The translations under genes were made by a program, and so were the position numbers. Positions 18,075-25,513 of a stretch of 64,000 nucleotides of DNA are shown here, piece after piece (position 1 is the first letter of the stretch; every line of letters starts with the position of its first letter). The DNA lies in the NCBI RefSeq assembly GCF_051903075.1, contig NZ_CP182422.1:4588001-4652000 (forward strand). Reading direction: 5' to 3'. Below the pieces are notes generated by a model, which worked only from the letters and a program-made list of their open reading frames with translations, was not told where the DNA came from and made no database searches. The DNA comes from Embleya sp051903075 (GTDB lineage Bacteria; Actinomycetota; Actinomycetes; Streptomycetales; Streptomycetaceae).

Positions 18075-19466
18075 GTGAGCACGCAGCACCCCCAAGACGT
18101 CGCGACCGTCGATGTCGACGTGATCGTCCTCGGCCTCGGCGTCGGCGGTGAGGCCGTCGCCGGCAACCTGGCCTCCGCCGGTTTGGACGTGGTGGGCATC
18201 GAGGACGGCCTCGTCGGCGGCGAGTGTCCGTACTGGGGCTGCATCCCGTCGAAGGCGATGGTGTACGCGGCGGCCCGGGCCCGGACCGAGGAGCACCCCG
18301 ACTGGGCGCCGCTCGCCGCGCGGGTCCGCGAGTTGACCGCCGACTGGGACGACACGGCGGCCGTGGACCGGCTGATCGACAAGGGCATGACCTTCGTACG
18401 CGGCGCCGGCCGGATCACCGGCGTGGACACCGTCGAGGTGCCCGGCCCCGACGGGGTGCGGCGTTTCCGGGCCCGGCACGCGATCGTGGTCGGCACCGGT
18501 ACCAAGGCGTTCGTCCCGCCGATCGAGGGCCTGGCGGGCACCCCGCTGTGGACCAATCGCGAGGCGATCGAGGCCGCCGAGGCGCCGGCCTCGCTCGCGG
18601 TGCTCGGCGGCGGTGCGATCGGCCTCGAACTCGCCCAGGTGTTCACCCGATTCGGCACCCGGGTGACGATCGTGGAGAACGGCGAGCGGGTGTTGGCCGC
18701 CGAGGAGCCGGAATCCTCCGACCTGGCCGCATGGGCGTTGGGCGAGGACGGCGTCGAGATCCACCTCGGCGCGCGGGCCGAGCGGGTCGCGCACGACGGC
18801 AAGACGTTCACCGTCGAACTCTCCGACGGGCGCTCGATCGAGGCGGAGAAGCTGCTGGTGGCCACCGGCCGCCGGGTGGACCTGCCGGGCCTGGGCGCCG
18901 AGGCGCTGGGCGTCGACCCGCACGCGCACGCGCTGCCGGTGGACGGGCAGTTGCGGGTGCAGCCCGGCGGCACGGCCCCCGCGGTCTGGGCGGTCGGCGA
19001 CGTGACCGGGCAGGGCGCGTTCACCCACGTGGCGATGTACCAGTCGGCCATCGTGACCAAGGCGGTCCTGCACGCGGCCGGTCGGGGTACCGCCGGACCC
19101 GACGCGGACCACAGCGCGCTGCCGCGGGTGACGTTCGTCGACCCGGAGATCGCCGCGGTCGGCCTGACCGAGCACCAGGCCCGCGCCGCCGGGCTCTCGG
19201 TGCGGATCGGCCACGCGGACCTGGCCGCCTCCTCGCGCGGACACATCACCGGCGCGCGCGGCTTCGTGAAGGTGATCGAGGACGTCGACCGGGGCGTGCT
19301 GGTCGGCGCGACCACCGCCGGCCCGGCCGGCGGCGAGATCCTGGGCGCGCTCGTGGTGGCCGTGCGCGCGGCGGTCCCGGTGGCCACGCTGCGGGACATG
19401 ATGTACGCGTATCCCACGTATCACCGCACCATCGAGTCGGCGCTGGCCGACCTCGACACGGACTGA
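18075..19466 (+). CDS. FAD-dependent pyridine nucleotide-disulfide oxidoreductase
   Basis: 463 aa, GTG with GGAGG ten bases upstream. Class I flavoprotein disulfide reductase: FAD motif VIVLGLGVGGEAVAGNLA, redox-active pair in GGECPYWGCIPSK, second Rossmann motif SLAVLGGGAIGLELAQVF, and the GDVTGQGAFTHVA FAD contact. The C-terminal dimerisation domain ends AYPTYHRTIESAL where lipoamide and mercuric reductases usually have HxHPTxxE; the usual catalytic His position is Tyr, although another His follows three residues later. The CPYWGC variant is typical of a mercuric-reductase/lipoamide-dehydrogenase-like group of unknown substrate. No lipoyl complex genes are nearby, so I would not call it Lpd. 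Confidence 0.88.
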   Translation: MSTQHPQDVATVDVDVIVLGLGVGGEAVAGNLASAGLDVVGIEDGLVGGECPYWGCIPSKAMVYAAARARTEEHPDWAPLAARVRELTADWDDTAAVDRLIDKGMTFVRGAGRITGVDTVEVPGPDGVRRFRARHAIVVGTGTKAFVPPIEGLAGTPLWTNREAIEAAEAPASLAVLGGGAIGLELAQVFTRFGTRVTIVENGERVLAAEEPESSDLAAWALGEDGVEIHLGARAERVAHDGKTFTVELSDGRSIEAEKLLVATGRRVDLPGLGAEALGVDPHAHALPVDGQLRVQPGGTAPAVWAVGDVTGQGAFTHVAMYQSAIVTKAVLHAAGRGTAGPDADHSALPRVTFVDPEIAAVGLTEHQARAAGLSVRIGHADLAASSRGHITGARGFVKVIEDVDRGVLVGATTAGPAGGEILGALVVAVRAAVPVATLRDMMYAYPTYHRTIESALADLDTD

Positions 19467-19523
19467 GTCGGGCCCGGGAACGGCGTGTGGGCGGGTCGGG
19501 TCCGTCCGCGCGCCGGACGGTTC

Positions 19524-19553
19524 TTGTTACCCGAAAGTAGCGCTGTCTAGGCT
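19524..19553 (+). promoter_or_regulatory. Promoter of the semialdehyde dehydrogenase gene (leaderless)
   Basis: TTGTTA (19524-19529), 18-base spacer, TAGGCT (19548-19553). ATG starts 7 bases later at 19560, so transcription should begin at or next to the A of the start codon; no ribosome-binding site is present. Confidence 0.7.
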
Positions 19554-19559
19554 GGTGCC

Positions 19560-21137
19560 ATGACGGACATCGCAGCGCCCGCAGCAGCCTCCATCGCCGT
19601 GCCCCACCTGCCCGCCGAGCGACTGGCGCGGCGCGTGGTGACCGGCGCCGTGCCGACGAAGGTGACGACCCGTAGTCCGTTCGACGGGTCGCCGATCGCC
19701 GAACTCCCCGAGTCCACCCCGGAGAACGTCACCTCCGCCTTCGCCCGCGCGCGGCTCGCGCAGACCGCGTGGGCGAAGCGTTCGGTGCGTGAGCGGGCCG
19801 CGGTGTTCCTGCGTTTCCACGACCGGGTGCTGGAGCGCCAGTCGGAGATCCTGGACATCGTCCAGACCGAGACCGGCAAGGCACGCAAGCACGCCTTCGA
19901 GGAGGTCCTGGACGTCGCGCTGTGCTCGCGGCACTACGGCCGGCGGGCCGCGGGCTACCTGCGCGAGCGCCGCCGGGCCGGTGCGCTGCCGGTGCTCACC
20001 AAGGCGATCGAGGTCCGCCACCCCAAGGGAGTGGTCGGCCTGGTGTCGCCGTGGAACTACCCGCTGGCGCTGTCCATCGGCGACGCGATCCCGGCGTTCA
20101 TCGCGGGCAACGCGGTGGTGATGAAGCCCGACACGCAGACCGCGCTGACCGCGCTGTGGGCCCAGGACGTGCTGATCGACTGCGGCCTTCCCGAGGACCT
20201 GTGGCAGATCGTGCTCGGCGACGGCCCGGTGGTCGGCACGGCGGTGGTGGAGGGCGCGGACTACGTCGGGTTCACCGGCTCCACCCGCACCGGCCGCGAG
20301 GTGGCCCGGCGGGCGGCCGAGCGACTGGTCGGCGCGTCGCTGGAGTTGGGCGGGAAGAACGCGATGATCGTGCTGCCCGACGCGGACCTGGACCGGGCCG
20401 CCGAGGGGGCGGTGCGCGCCTGCTTCTCCTCCGCCGGGCAGTTGTGCATCTCGATCGAGCGGATGTATGTGCACGAGGACGTGCACGACGCGTTCGTGGA
20501 CCGGTTCCTGGGCCGGATCCAGGCGATGCGGCTCGCGGCCGGATACGGGTGGGACACCGACATGGGCTCGCTGGTCTCGCGCCGGCAGTTGGACACGGTC
20601 ACCCGGCACGTGGACGAGGCCCGGGCGGCGGGCGCACGGGTGCTGGTCGGCGGCAAGGCCCGGCCCGACCTGGGCCCGCTGTTCTACGAGCCGACGGTGC
20701 TCGCCGACGTCACCCCCGAGATGGCGGTGTGCGCGGAGGAGACGTTCGGCCCGGTGGTGTCGGTGTACCGCTACACCGAGGAGGAAGAGGTCGTCACCCG
20801 CGCCAACGAGACGGCGTACGGCCTCAACGCGAGCGTGTGGACGCGCGACACCCGGCACGGCGGCGCGCTCGCGCGCCGGTTGCGCGCGGGCACGGTGAAC
20901 GTCAACGAGGGCTACGCGGCGGCGTACGGCAGCGCGGGCGCGCCGATGGGCGGCATGGGCGACTCGGGCCTGGGTCGCCGACACGGCGCGGAGGGGATCA
21001 TGAAGTTCACCGAGGCGCAGACCGTGGCCACCCAGCGCCTCCTGCCGATCGCCGCCCCGTTCGGCATGACCGACGAGCAGTGGGCCCGCTCGCTGACGTT
21101 GTCCCTGCGCATCATGAAGACCCTGCGCGTGCGCTGA
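19560..21137 (+). CDS. gabD: Succinic semialdehyde dehydrogenase (NADP-type aldehyde dehydrogenase)
   Basis: 525 aa. Aldehyde dehydrogenase superfamily with the fold markers VSPWNYPLALSIGD, FTGSTRTGREV, the general base in LELGGKNAM (about residue 262), catalytic Cys in SSAGQLCISIERM (about 296) and EETFGPVVSVYRY. Sequence style and chromosomal position match the Streptomyces succinic semialdehyde dehydrogenase, which feeds GABA carbon into the TCA cycle as succinate. About 35 extra residues precede and about 30 follow the core. GabT is not adjacent, so the substrate is inferred from family resemblance only. It starts leaderless and ends in a very long palindrome. Confidence 0.88.
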   Translation: MTDIAAPAAASIAVPHLPAERLARRVVTGAVPTKVTTRSPFDGSPIAELPESTPENVTSAFARARLAQTAWAKRSVRERAAVFLRFHDRVLERQSEILDIVQTETGKARKHAFEEVLDVALCSRHYGRRAAGYLRERRRAGALPVLTKAIEVRHPKGVVGLVSPWNYPLALSIGDAIPAFIAGNAVVMKPDTQTALTALWAQDVLIDCGLPEDLWQIVLGDGPVVGTAVVEGADYVGFTGSTRTGREVARRAAERLVGASLELGGKNAMIVLPDADLDRAAEGAVRACFSSAGQLCISIERMYVHEDVHDAFVDRFLGRIQAMRLAAGYGWDTDMGSLVSRRQLDTVTRHVDEARAAGARVLVGGKARPDLGPLFYEPTVLADVTPEMAVCAEETFGPVVSVYRYTEEEEVVTRANETAYGLNASVWTRDTRHGGALARRLRAGTVNVNEGYAAAYGSAGAPMGGMGDSGLGRRHGAEGIMKFTEAQTVATQRLLPIAAPFGMTDEQWARSLTLSLRIMKTLRVR

Positions 21138-21168
21138 CCCCGCGCGTGCGGTCGGTGCCCACGGGCCT

Positions 21169-21216
21169 CACACGCCTGCCGATACCCGGCGCGCGCCGGG
21201 TATCGGCAGGCGTGTG
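21169..21216. terminator. 48-bp perfect palindrome, terminator of gabD
   Basis: 22-bp arms (21169-21190 and 21195-21216) around GCGC, itself self-complementary, so the whole 48 bp is a perfect palindrome beginning CACACGCCTGCC. It lies 31 bases after the stop. The function as terminator is likely; no T-run follows. Confidence 0.85.
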
Positions 21217-21315
21217 TGCGGCTCGCGGGGCGCGAGTCGGCGCAAGGGTGAATTCCGTTCGCCGGGCAGGGCCGAGCGAGGGACTGCCAACTCGGGGCAA
21301 AATGACATTTATCGA

Positions 21316-21346
21316 CCGGTTAATGATCATCATTTGCGCTAACCGG
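21316..21346. repeat. Nested inverted repeats in an AT-rich patch
   Basis: CCGGTTA (21316-21322) is repeated inverted as TAACCGG (21340-21346), enclosing AATGAT-C-ATCATT (21322-21334). The surrounding 21297-21345 is far more AT-rich than the genome. It looks like an operator or a promoter-proximal element, but no gene obviously starts from it. Confidence 0.6.
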
Positions 21347-21540
21347 ACGCCCCCGAGCCGGCCGCGCACTTCGCCGGAACCACCGATGGGGGCACCGAAT
21401 CCCGCTACTCTTGGCGCTGCCGGCGGCTTTGGTGTGAAAGATCCGCGTTGCGCAGCTTTCGCGGTGCGTGGGATTCGTGGTGCATGGGGCACGCCGAGGC
21501 CCGACGCGCGGGGGTCGATCCGTGGATCGACCCAAGGCGC

Positions 21541-21576
21541 GGCGGCCGGTGTCGGGCGTCCCCGACACCGGCCGCC
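21541..21576. terminator. Strong hairpin, probable terminator
   Basis: Perfect 16-bp stem (21541-21556 with 21561-21576), 4-base loop CGTC, preceded by a separate 10-bp inverted repeat (21512-21533). Direction is undecided because the arms are symmetric and T-runs are absent on both sides. Confidence 0.65.
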
Positions 21577-21685
21577 GGCGGGGTTGTGACCGGTTGCTGT
21601 CCCCTGCGTCCCGGTCACGGCACCAACGCGAGGTCCCACGGCGCGCTGGTGAGCGCGCCTCATCGCGTCGGCGGCCTTGCGGTGC

Positions 21686-21710
21686 CCGGCCCGCGCATGA
21701 AGCGGGCCGG
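21686..21710 (-). terminator. Terminator of the chorismate mutase gene
   Basis: CCGGCCCGC (21686-21694) pairs perfectly with GCGGGCCGG (21702-21710) across a 7-base loop, 33 bases beyond the stop of the leftward chorismate mutase gene. Confidence 0.7.
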
Positions 21711-21743
21711 CCATCAGTCACAACGACCGCCGGCGCGATGAGG

Positions 21744-22031
21744 TTACGCCCGGGGGCCGACCCGACCGCGGCACAACTCCAGAAGGGTCAGCGCGACGGT
21801 GGTGCCCGGCTTGCCCAGCCCCTCGCGGTACCGGGCGATGACCTCCATCTCGCGGGACAGTTGCACGCGGGCGCCGCCCGACGCGACGCGGACCCGCTGG
21901 ATCTCGGCGGAGATGTCCACCCGCTCGGTGATCAGCGCGATGATCCGCCGGTCGAGGTCGTCGATGCGGGCGCGGCCCGCGCCGATCACGTCCTCGGGCG
22001 TCTGCGGCGGGGTGGTGGTGGTGTCGTCCAT
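21744..22031 (-). CDS. AroQ-type chorismate mutase
   Basis: 95 aa. Converts chorismate to prephenate, the branch point to Phe and Tyr, in the cytoplasm. After a Thr-rich leader, the helical AroQ fold is visible: ARIDDLDRRIIALITERVDISAEIQRVR (first helix with the conserved D..I..L...R pattern and the Arg of helix 1), then SREMEVIARYREGLG (helix 2) and LTLLELCRGR (helix 3). Length is normal for a monofunctional domain without a secretion signal. It is transcribed away from guaA. GGAGAG lies 10 bases before the ATG. A strong hairpin and a 23-codon ORF precede it on the same strand. Confidence 0.9.
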   Translation of the reverse strand: MDDTTTTPPQTPEDVIGAGRARIDDLDRRIIALITERVDISAEIQRVRVASGGARVQLSREMEVIARYREGLGKPGTTVALTLLELCRGRVGPRA

Positions 22032-22079
22032 GCGGCCTGCTCTCCGGAAGGGGTCGGATCCGGGGCCTCGACACGAACG

Positions 22080-22116
22080 CGAAGACGCCCCGGGTACCGG
22101 ACCCGGGGCGTCTTCG
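22080..22116 (-). terminator. Perfect 16-bp hairpin between the small ORF and chorismate mutase
   Basis: Arms 22080-22095 and 22101-22116 are fully complementary, loop ACCGG. It lies 22 bases past the stop of the leftward 23-codon ORF and 48 bases before the chorismate mutase start, so it would terminate the former or attenuate the latter. Confidence 0.8.
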
Positions 22117-22138
22117 TCTGCCTGTGGCTGTGCTGCGT

Positions 22139-22210
22139 TCAGGCGGTGACGGCGGCGCCGGGGATCCCGGTGCCATAGGTAAAGCTGCGCGTCACGCCGA
22201 ACGAGGACAT
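22139..22210 (-). CDS. 23-aa small protein or leader peptide upstream of chorismate mutase
   Basis: The ORF reads MSSFGVTRSFTYGTGIPGAA and three more residues. A CATACT hexamer sits six bases before the ATG on the same strand, implying a leaderless transcript, and a perfect hairpin follows the stop by 22 bases. It holds two Phe and one Tyr; Phe10 and Tyr12 use TTT and TAT, codons that are very rare in a genome of this composition. Two explanations fit: a leader peptide controlling the chorismate mutase gene by attenuation, or an independent small-peptide gene with its own promoter and terminator. Expression is not proved by sequence. Confidence 0.55.
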   Translation of the reverse strand: MSSFGVTRSFTYGTGIPGAAVTA

Positions 22211-22216
22211 GGCGTC

Positions 22217-22222
22217 AGTATG
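22217..22222 (-). promoter_or_regulatory. -10 element of the 23-codon ORF
   Basis: CATACT on the minus strand, six bases before the ATG at 22210, giving a predicted transcript start at the start codon. The same hexamer and spacing occur before shbA. A clear -35 is not seen. Confidence 0.5.
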
Positions 22223-22271
22223 CCGCGACGGCGGGAGCGGACACCAGCCGGGGTCACCCGCGCGACGCCGG

Positions 22272-22277
22272 TAGAAT
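22272..22277 (+). promoter_or_regulatory. Probable -10 element of guaA
   Basis: TAGAAT fits the actinobacterial TANNNT hexamer and lies 45 bases before GTG 22317, leaving room for an untranslated leader with CGGAAGG as ribosome-binding site. No good -35 hexamer. Confidence 0.5.
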
Positions 22278-22316
22278 CGGCGTACACCCCTTTTTCGCTT
22301 CGCCGGAAGGCCCCTC

Positions 22317-23906
22317 GTGACCTTTGCCAGCCCGGACGGAGGCGGCACCGAAACCGTCCTCGTCGTCGACTTCGGCGCCCAGTACGCCCAGCTCATCGCC
22401 CGCCGGGTGCGCGAGGCGCGCGTATACAGCGAGATCGTGCCGCACAGCATGTCCGTGCCGGAGATGCTCGCGAAGCGCCCGGCCGCGATCATCCTGTCCG
22501 GCGGCCCCTCCTCGGTGTACGCGGACGAGGCGCCCAGCATCGACCCGGCGCTGTTCACGGCCGGCGTCCCGGTGCTCGGCATCTGCTACGGCTTCCAGGC
22601 CATGGCGCAGACCCTGGGCGGGGTGGTCGAGAAGACCGGTCTCGCCGAGTTCGGCGCCACCCCGCTGACCGTGACCGGTACGCGAAGCACCCTGTTCGAC
22701 GGGCTGCCCGTCGACCTGTCGGTGTGGATGTCGCACGGCGACTCGGTCTCCGCCGCGCCGGCCGGCTTCGCGGTCACCGCGACCAGCGCGGGCGCGCCGG
22801 TCGCCGCGATCGAGAACGACGAGGCGCGGCTGTACGGCGTGCAGTACCACCCCGAGGTGATGCACAGCGAGCACGGCCAGGCCATCCTGGAGCGCTTCCT
22901 GAAGGTGGGCGCGAAGCTCGCGGCGAACTGGACGATGGTCAACATCGTCGAGGAGCAGGTCGAGCTGATCCGTGAGCAGGTCGGCGACAAGCACGTGATC
23001 TGCGGCCTGTCCGGCGGGGTCGACTCCGCGGTCGCCGCGGCCCTGGTCCAGCGCGCCGTGGGCGACAAGCTCACCTGCGTGTTCGTCGACCACGGCCTGC
23101 TGCGCAAGGACGAGCCCGAGCAGGTCGAGCGGGACTACGTGGCGGCCACCGGGGTCTCGCTCAAGGTGGTCAACGCCCAGGAACGCTTCCTGATCGCGCT
23201 CGCCGGGGTGACCGACCCCGAGGAGAAGCGGAAGATCATCGGGCGCGAGTTCATCCGGGTCTTCGAGCAGGCCGCCGCCGAGGTGGTCGCCGAGGCGGGC
23301 GCGCACGGCGAGGAGGTCGAGTTCCTGGTCCAGGGCACGCTCTACCCGGACGTGGTCGAGTCCGGCGGCGGCACCGGCACCGCGAACATCAAGTCGCACC
23401 ACAACGTCGGCGGGCTGCCCGAAGACCTCCAGTTCAAGCTGATCGAGCCGCTGCGCAAGTTGTTCAAGGACGAGGTGCGCGCGGTCGGCGAGCAGTTGGG
23501 CCTGCCCTCGGAGATCGTCTGGCGGCAGCCGTTCCCGGGCCCCGGTCTGGGGATCCGGATCATCGGCGAGGTCACCGCCGACCGGCTGGAGATCCTGCGC
23601 GAGGCGGACGCGATCGCCCGCGAGGAGTTGTCCCGCGCCGGGCTCGACCGGGAGATCTGGCAGTGCCCCGTGGTGCTGCTGGCCGACGTGCGCTCGGTCG
23701 GCGTCCAGGGCGACGGCCGCACCTACGGCCACCCGATCGTGCTGCGTCCGGTGTCCTCGGAGGACGCCATGACCGCCGACTGGTCGCGCCTGCCCTACGA
23801 CCTGCTGGCCCGGATCTCCAACCGGATCACCAACGAGGTCCGGGAGATCAACCGGGTCACTCTCGATGTGACGAGCAAGCCCCCGGGCACCATCGAGTGG
23901 GAGTAG
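22317..23906 (+). CDS. guaA: GMP synthase (glutamine-hydrolysing)
   Basis: 529 aa from GTG 22317, with CGGAAGG upstream. Converts XMP to GMP using glutamine and ATP. N-terminal class I amidotransferase domain to about 205: nucleophile Cys90 in GICYGFQAM and the His/Glu pair in YHPEVMHSEHG. ATP pyrophosphatase domain from about 225 with the PP-loop SGGVDSAVAA, then the dimerisation domain with QPFPGPGLGIRIIG and the C-terminal KPPGTIEWE. Length and all catalytic residues are standard. Works downstream of guaB, encoded 17 kb away. It is divergent from the chorismate mutase leader. Confidence 0.97.
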   Translation: MTFASPDGGGTETVLVVDFGAQYAQLIARRVREARVYSEIVPHSMSVPEMLAKRPAAIILSGGPSSVYADEAPSIDPALFTAGVPVLGICYGFQAMAQTLGGVVEKTGLAEFGATPLTVTGTRSTLFDGLPVDLSVWMSHGDSVSAAPAGFAVTATSAGAPVAAIENDEARLYGVQYHPEVMHSEHGQAILERFLKVGAKLAANWTMVNIVEEQVELIREQVGDKHVICGLSGGVDSAVAAALVQRAVGDKLTCVFVDHGLLRKDEPEQVERDYVAATGVSLKVVNAQERFLIALAGVTDPEEKRKIIGREFIRVFEQAAAEVVAEAGAHGEEVEFLVQGTLYPDVVESGGGTGTANIKSHHNVGGLPEDLQFKLIEPLRKLFKDEVRAVGEQLGLPSEIVWRQPFPGPGLGIRIIGEVTADRLEILREADAIAREELSRAGLDREIWQCPVVLLADVRSVGVQGDGRTYGHPIVLRPVSSEDAMTADWSRLPYDLLARISNRITNEVREINRVTLDVTSKPPGTIEWE

Positions 23907-23969
23907 CCTCCCGCGTCGCTCCGCCCGCTGCGCTCGATCGGGTCCACCACCTCGATCGCACGTGCTTTC

Positions 23970-24003
23970 GCCGGCCTCCGCCCGATTTCGGACGGGGGCC
24001 GGC
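23970..24003 (+). terminator. Terminator of guaA
   Basis: 15-bp stem (23970-23984 with 23989-24003) with one G-T pair and one mismatch, loop ATTT, 63 bases after the stop. Confidence 0.7.
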
Positions 24004-24201
24004 GGCGTTCCCGGAGCCCGCCGCGGCCGGGCCGACGAGCCGGCGGGACGCCTTGTGGGATACGGGGGTTGGCGTCGCGGCGGGTCTTCGATCGAGATTG
24101 CGCGCGATCGCCGGACCGGGCCGGTACGGCCCTCTCGGATGCGGCACAATGTGCCGCTGAACGAGCACGTTCGTATGTGGTGGTGGGGAGGGCGTGGCGA
24201 A

Positions 24202-25440
24202 GTGGCGCACGGTGTCGGTGTGCACGGACCGGACTGTCATTGCGTGGTCCGGGAGGAATACCGCAGGACCGTCGCCGATTTCGAGACGCTGCGGCGGGCG
24301 CTGGCCCGCAAGGAGGGTGTGCCCTCGGCGGTCGCCCACTCCGACGGCGGCGCGCGCCAGTGGATCTCCGACGAACTGCGGGGCAAGGCCCAGGACTTGG
24401 CCACCATACGGCGGGCCCAGGGGCGGGCCTGGCTACAGGTGTTGGGCGGTCGTGCGCTGATCGTGCTGTGGTTCCTGGTCGCCGTGCTCGTCCTGGTGCA
24501 GGCGCTGACCGCGATCGGCGCGGGCTGGACCGGCTCGCGCACCGCCGGGATCGTGGCGGCCGTGGTGGTCGCCGGAGCGCTCAGCGTGGTCGGCTGGGCC
24601 GCCCGGGCCGGGGGCGGCGTGTTCGCGCCCGTACGGGGCCTGGACGGGCGCCTGTCCACCTCCAAGGCGGTCGCCGCGCTGTGGATGGTGGCGCTGATGT
24701 ACTGCTTCGCCTTCCTGGGCATGCGGCTCGCCGCGGCCTCCGGGGACGGACAGCGGGACCGGCTGCTCGATCGGCTGGGCGACGTCGCGCTCGACCAGAT
24801 CACCCTGGTGGCCGCGCCGCTGCTCGCCGCGGTGGCGGTACGCCGGATCGTCGGCGACAAGGTCGGCCGCCGGGTGCTGCAAAAGCTCCGCGCCGACCAG
24901 GCGGCGCTGCGCGACCTGGTCACCGACGACGCGGGTCGGGCCTCGTTCGTGGACGCCCAGTACGTCCTGGTCAACCTGGTCGCGGTCGGCTTCGTCGTGG
25001 TCGGTCTGGCCCGCGACCCCGATCGGCTCCCGGACATCCCGGCCACGCTGGTCGCGCTCGCCGTGGTCTCGGTGGTCACCTACCTCGCCGGCAAGCTGGC
25101 GGAGAACGACCGCCCGGTGATCCTGTCCGTGGTGCGCGTGCGCACACGCGGCGACCTGGACTCCGCGGTCCGCCAGGGCGACGACATCGAGGTGCGCGGG
25201 ATCAACCTCGCGGCGGGTGGCTCGCACGAGGCGGACCTGCTGGCGCGCGTGGTGGTCAAGTTCGGCGCGGTCCACGTGCACGCCCCGCTGATCCCGGCCG
25301 ACACCGGCTTCGCCAACCCCTCCGACGCGTGCGTGGTCGTCCCGGTCCCGGTCGACGTGGAACCGGGCCGGGTGGAGCTGTGCGTGGTGTCCGCCTCCGG
25401 CGTGGAGTCGGCGCCGTACGAGATCCAGATCGCGGGCTGA
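24202..25440 (+). CDS. Polytopic membrane protein with C-terminal IPT/TIG-like domain, function unknown
   Basis: 412 aa from GTG 24202, chosen because GGGGAGGG lies about 10 bases upstream; in-frame ATGs at 24139 and 24175 lack such a site. The N-terminal ~95 residues are soluble and contain a CHC motif (PDCHCVVREEYRR). Six hydrophobic segments follow: ALIVLWFLVAVLVLVQALTA, TAGIVAAVVVAGALSVVGWA, AVAALWMVALMYCFAFLGM, ITLVAAPLLAAVAV, LVNLVAVGFVVVGLA and LVALAVVSVVTYLAG. The last ~110 residues begin RPVILSVVRVRT and end YEIQIAG, with the strand pattern of an IPT/TIG immunoglobulin-like domain (GDDIEVRGINL, VEPGRVELCVVSASG). I do not recognise a characterised homologue. Convergent with pcrA. Confidence 0.8.
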   Translation: MAHGVGVHGPDCHCVVREEYRRTVADFETLRRALARKEGVPSAVAHSDGGARQWISDELRGKAQDLATIRRAQGRAWLQVLGGRALIVLWFLVAVLVLVQALTAIGAGWTGSRTAGIVAAVVVAGALSVVGWAARAGGGVFAPVRGLDGRLSTSKAVAALWMVALMYCFAFLGMRLAAASGDGQRDRLLDRLGDVALDQITLVAAPLLAAVAVRRIVGDKVGRRVLQKLRADQAALRDLVTDDAGRASFVDAQYVLVNLVAVGFVVVGLARDPDRLPDIPATLVALAVVSVVTYLAGKLAENDRPVILSVVRVRTRGDLDSAVRQGDDIEVRGINLAAGGSHEADLLARVVVKFGAVHVHAPLIPADTGFANPSDACVVVPVPVDVEPGRVELCVVSASGVESAPYEIQIAG

Positions 25441-25458
25441 GCGGAGCGGAACACGCAG

Positions 25459-25491
25459 GCGGGCCGGGTCGAGGACATCGACCCGGCCCGC
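25459..25491. terminator. Bidirectional terminator between membrane protein and pcrA
   Basis: Perfect 14-bp stem (25459-25472 with 25478-25491), loop GGACA, in the 73-base gap between convergent genes. Confidence 0.85.
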
Positions 25492-25513
25492 ACTCGTCTC
25501 GACGCGAGCGGCG

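Larger units (their letters stand above)
21217..21743. other. Hairpin-rich gap between gabD and the chorismate mutase gene
   Basis: About 530 bases with no convincing gene. Besides the nested dyad, it holds a 10-bp perfect inverted repeat with a 2-base loop (21512-21521 / 21524-21533), a 16-bp perfect hairpin (21541-21556 / 21561-21576) and a 9-bp hairpin near chorismate mutase. TACTCT at 21406-21411 could be a -10 element reading rightward; a small RNA ending at one of the hairpins is possible but not shown. Confidence 0.55.

Noticed and set aside
18075..19466. Annotation as dihydrolipoamide dehydrogenase
   Set aside because: The CPYWGC active site and the missing HxHPT His at the C terminus do not fit a true Lpd, and no 2-oxoacid dehydrogenase genes are adjacent.
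21217..21743. CRISPR array or tRNA in the gap after gabD
   Set aside because: The hairpins are unique, not regularly repeated, and no cloverleaf or T-loop sequence can be found.
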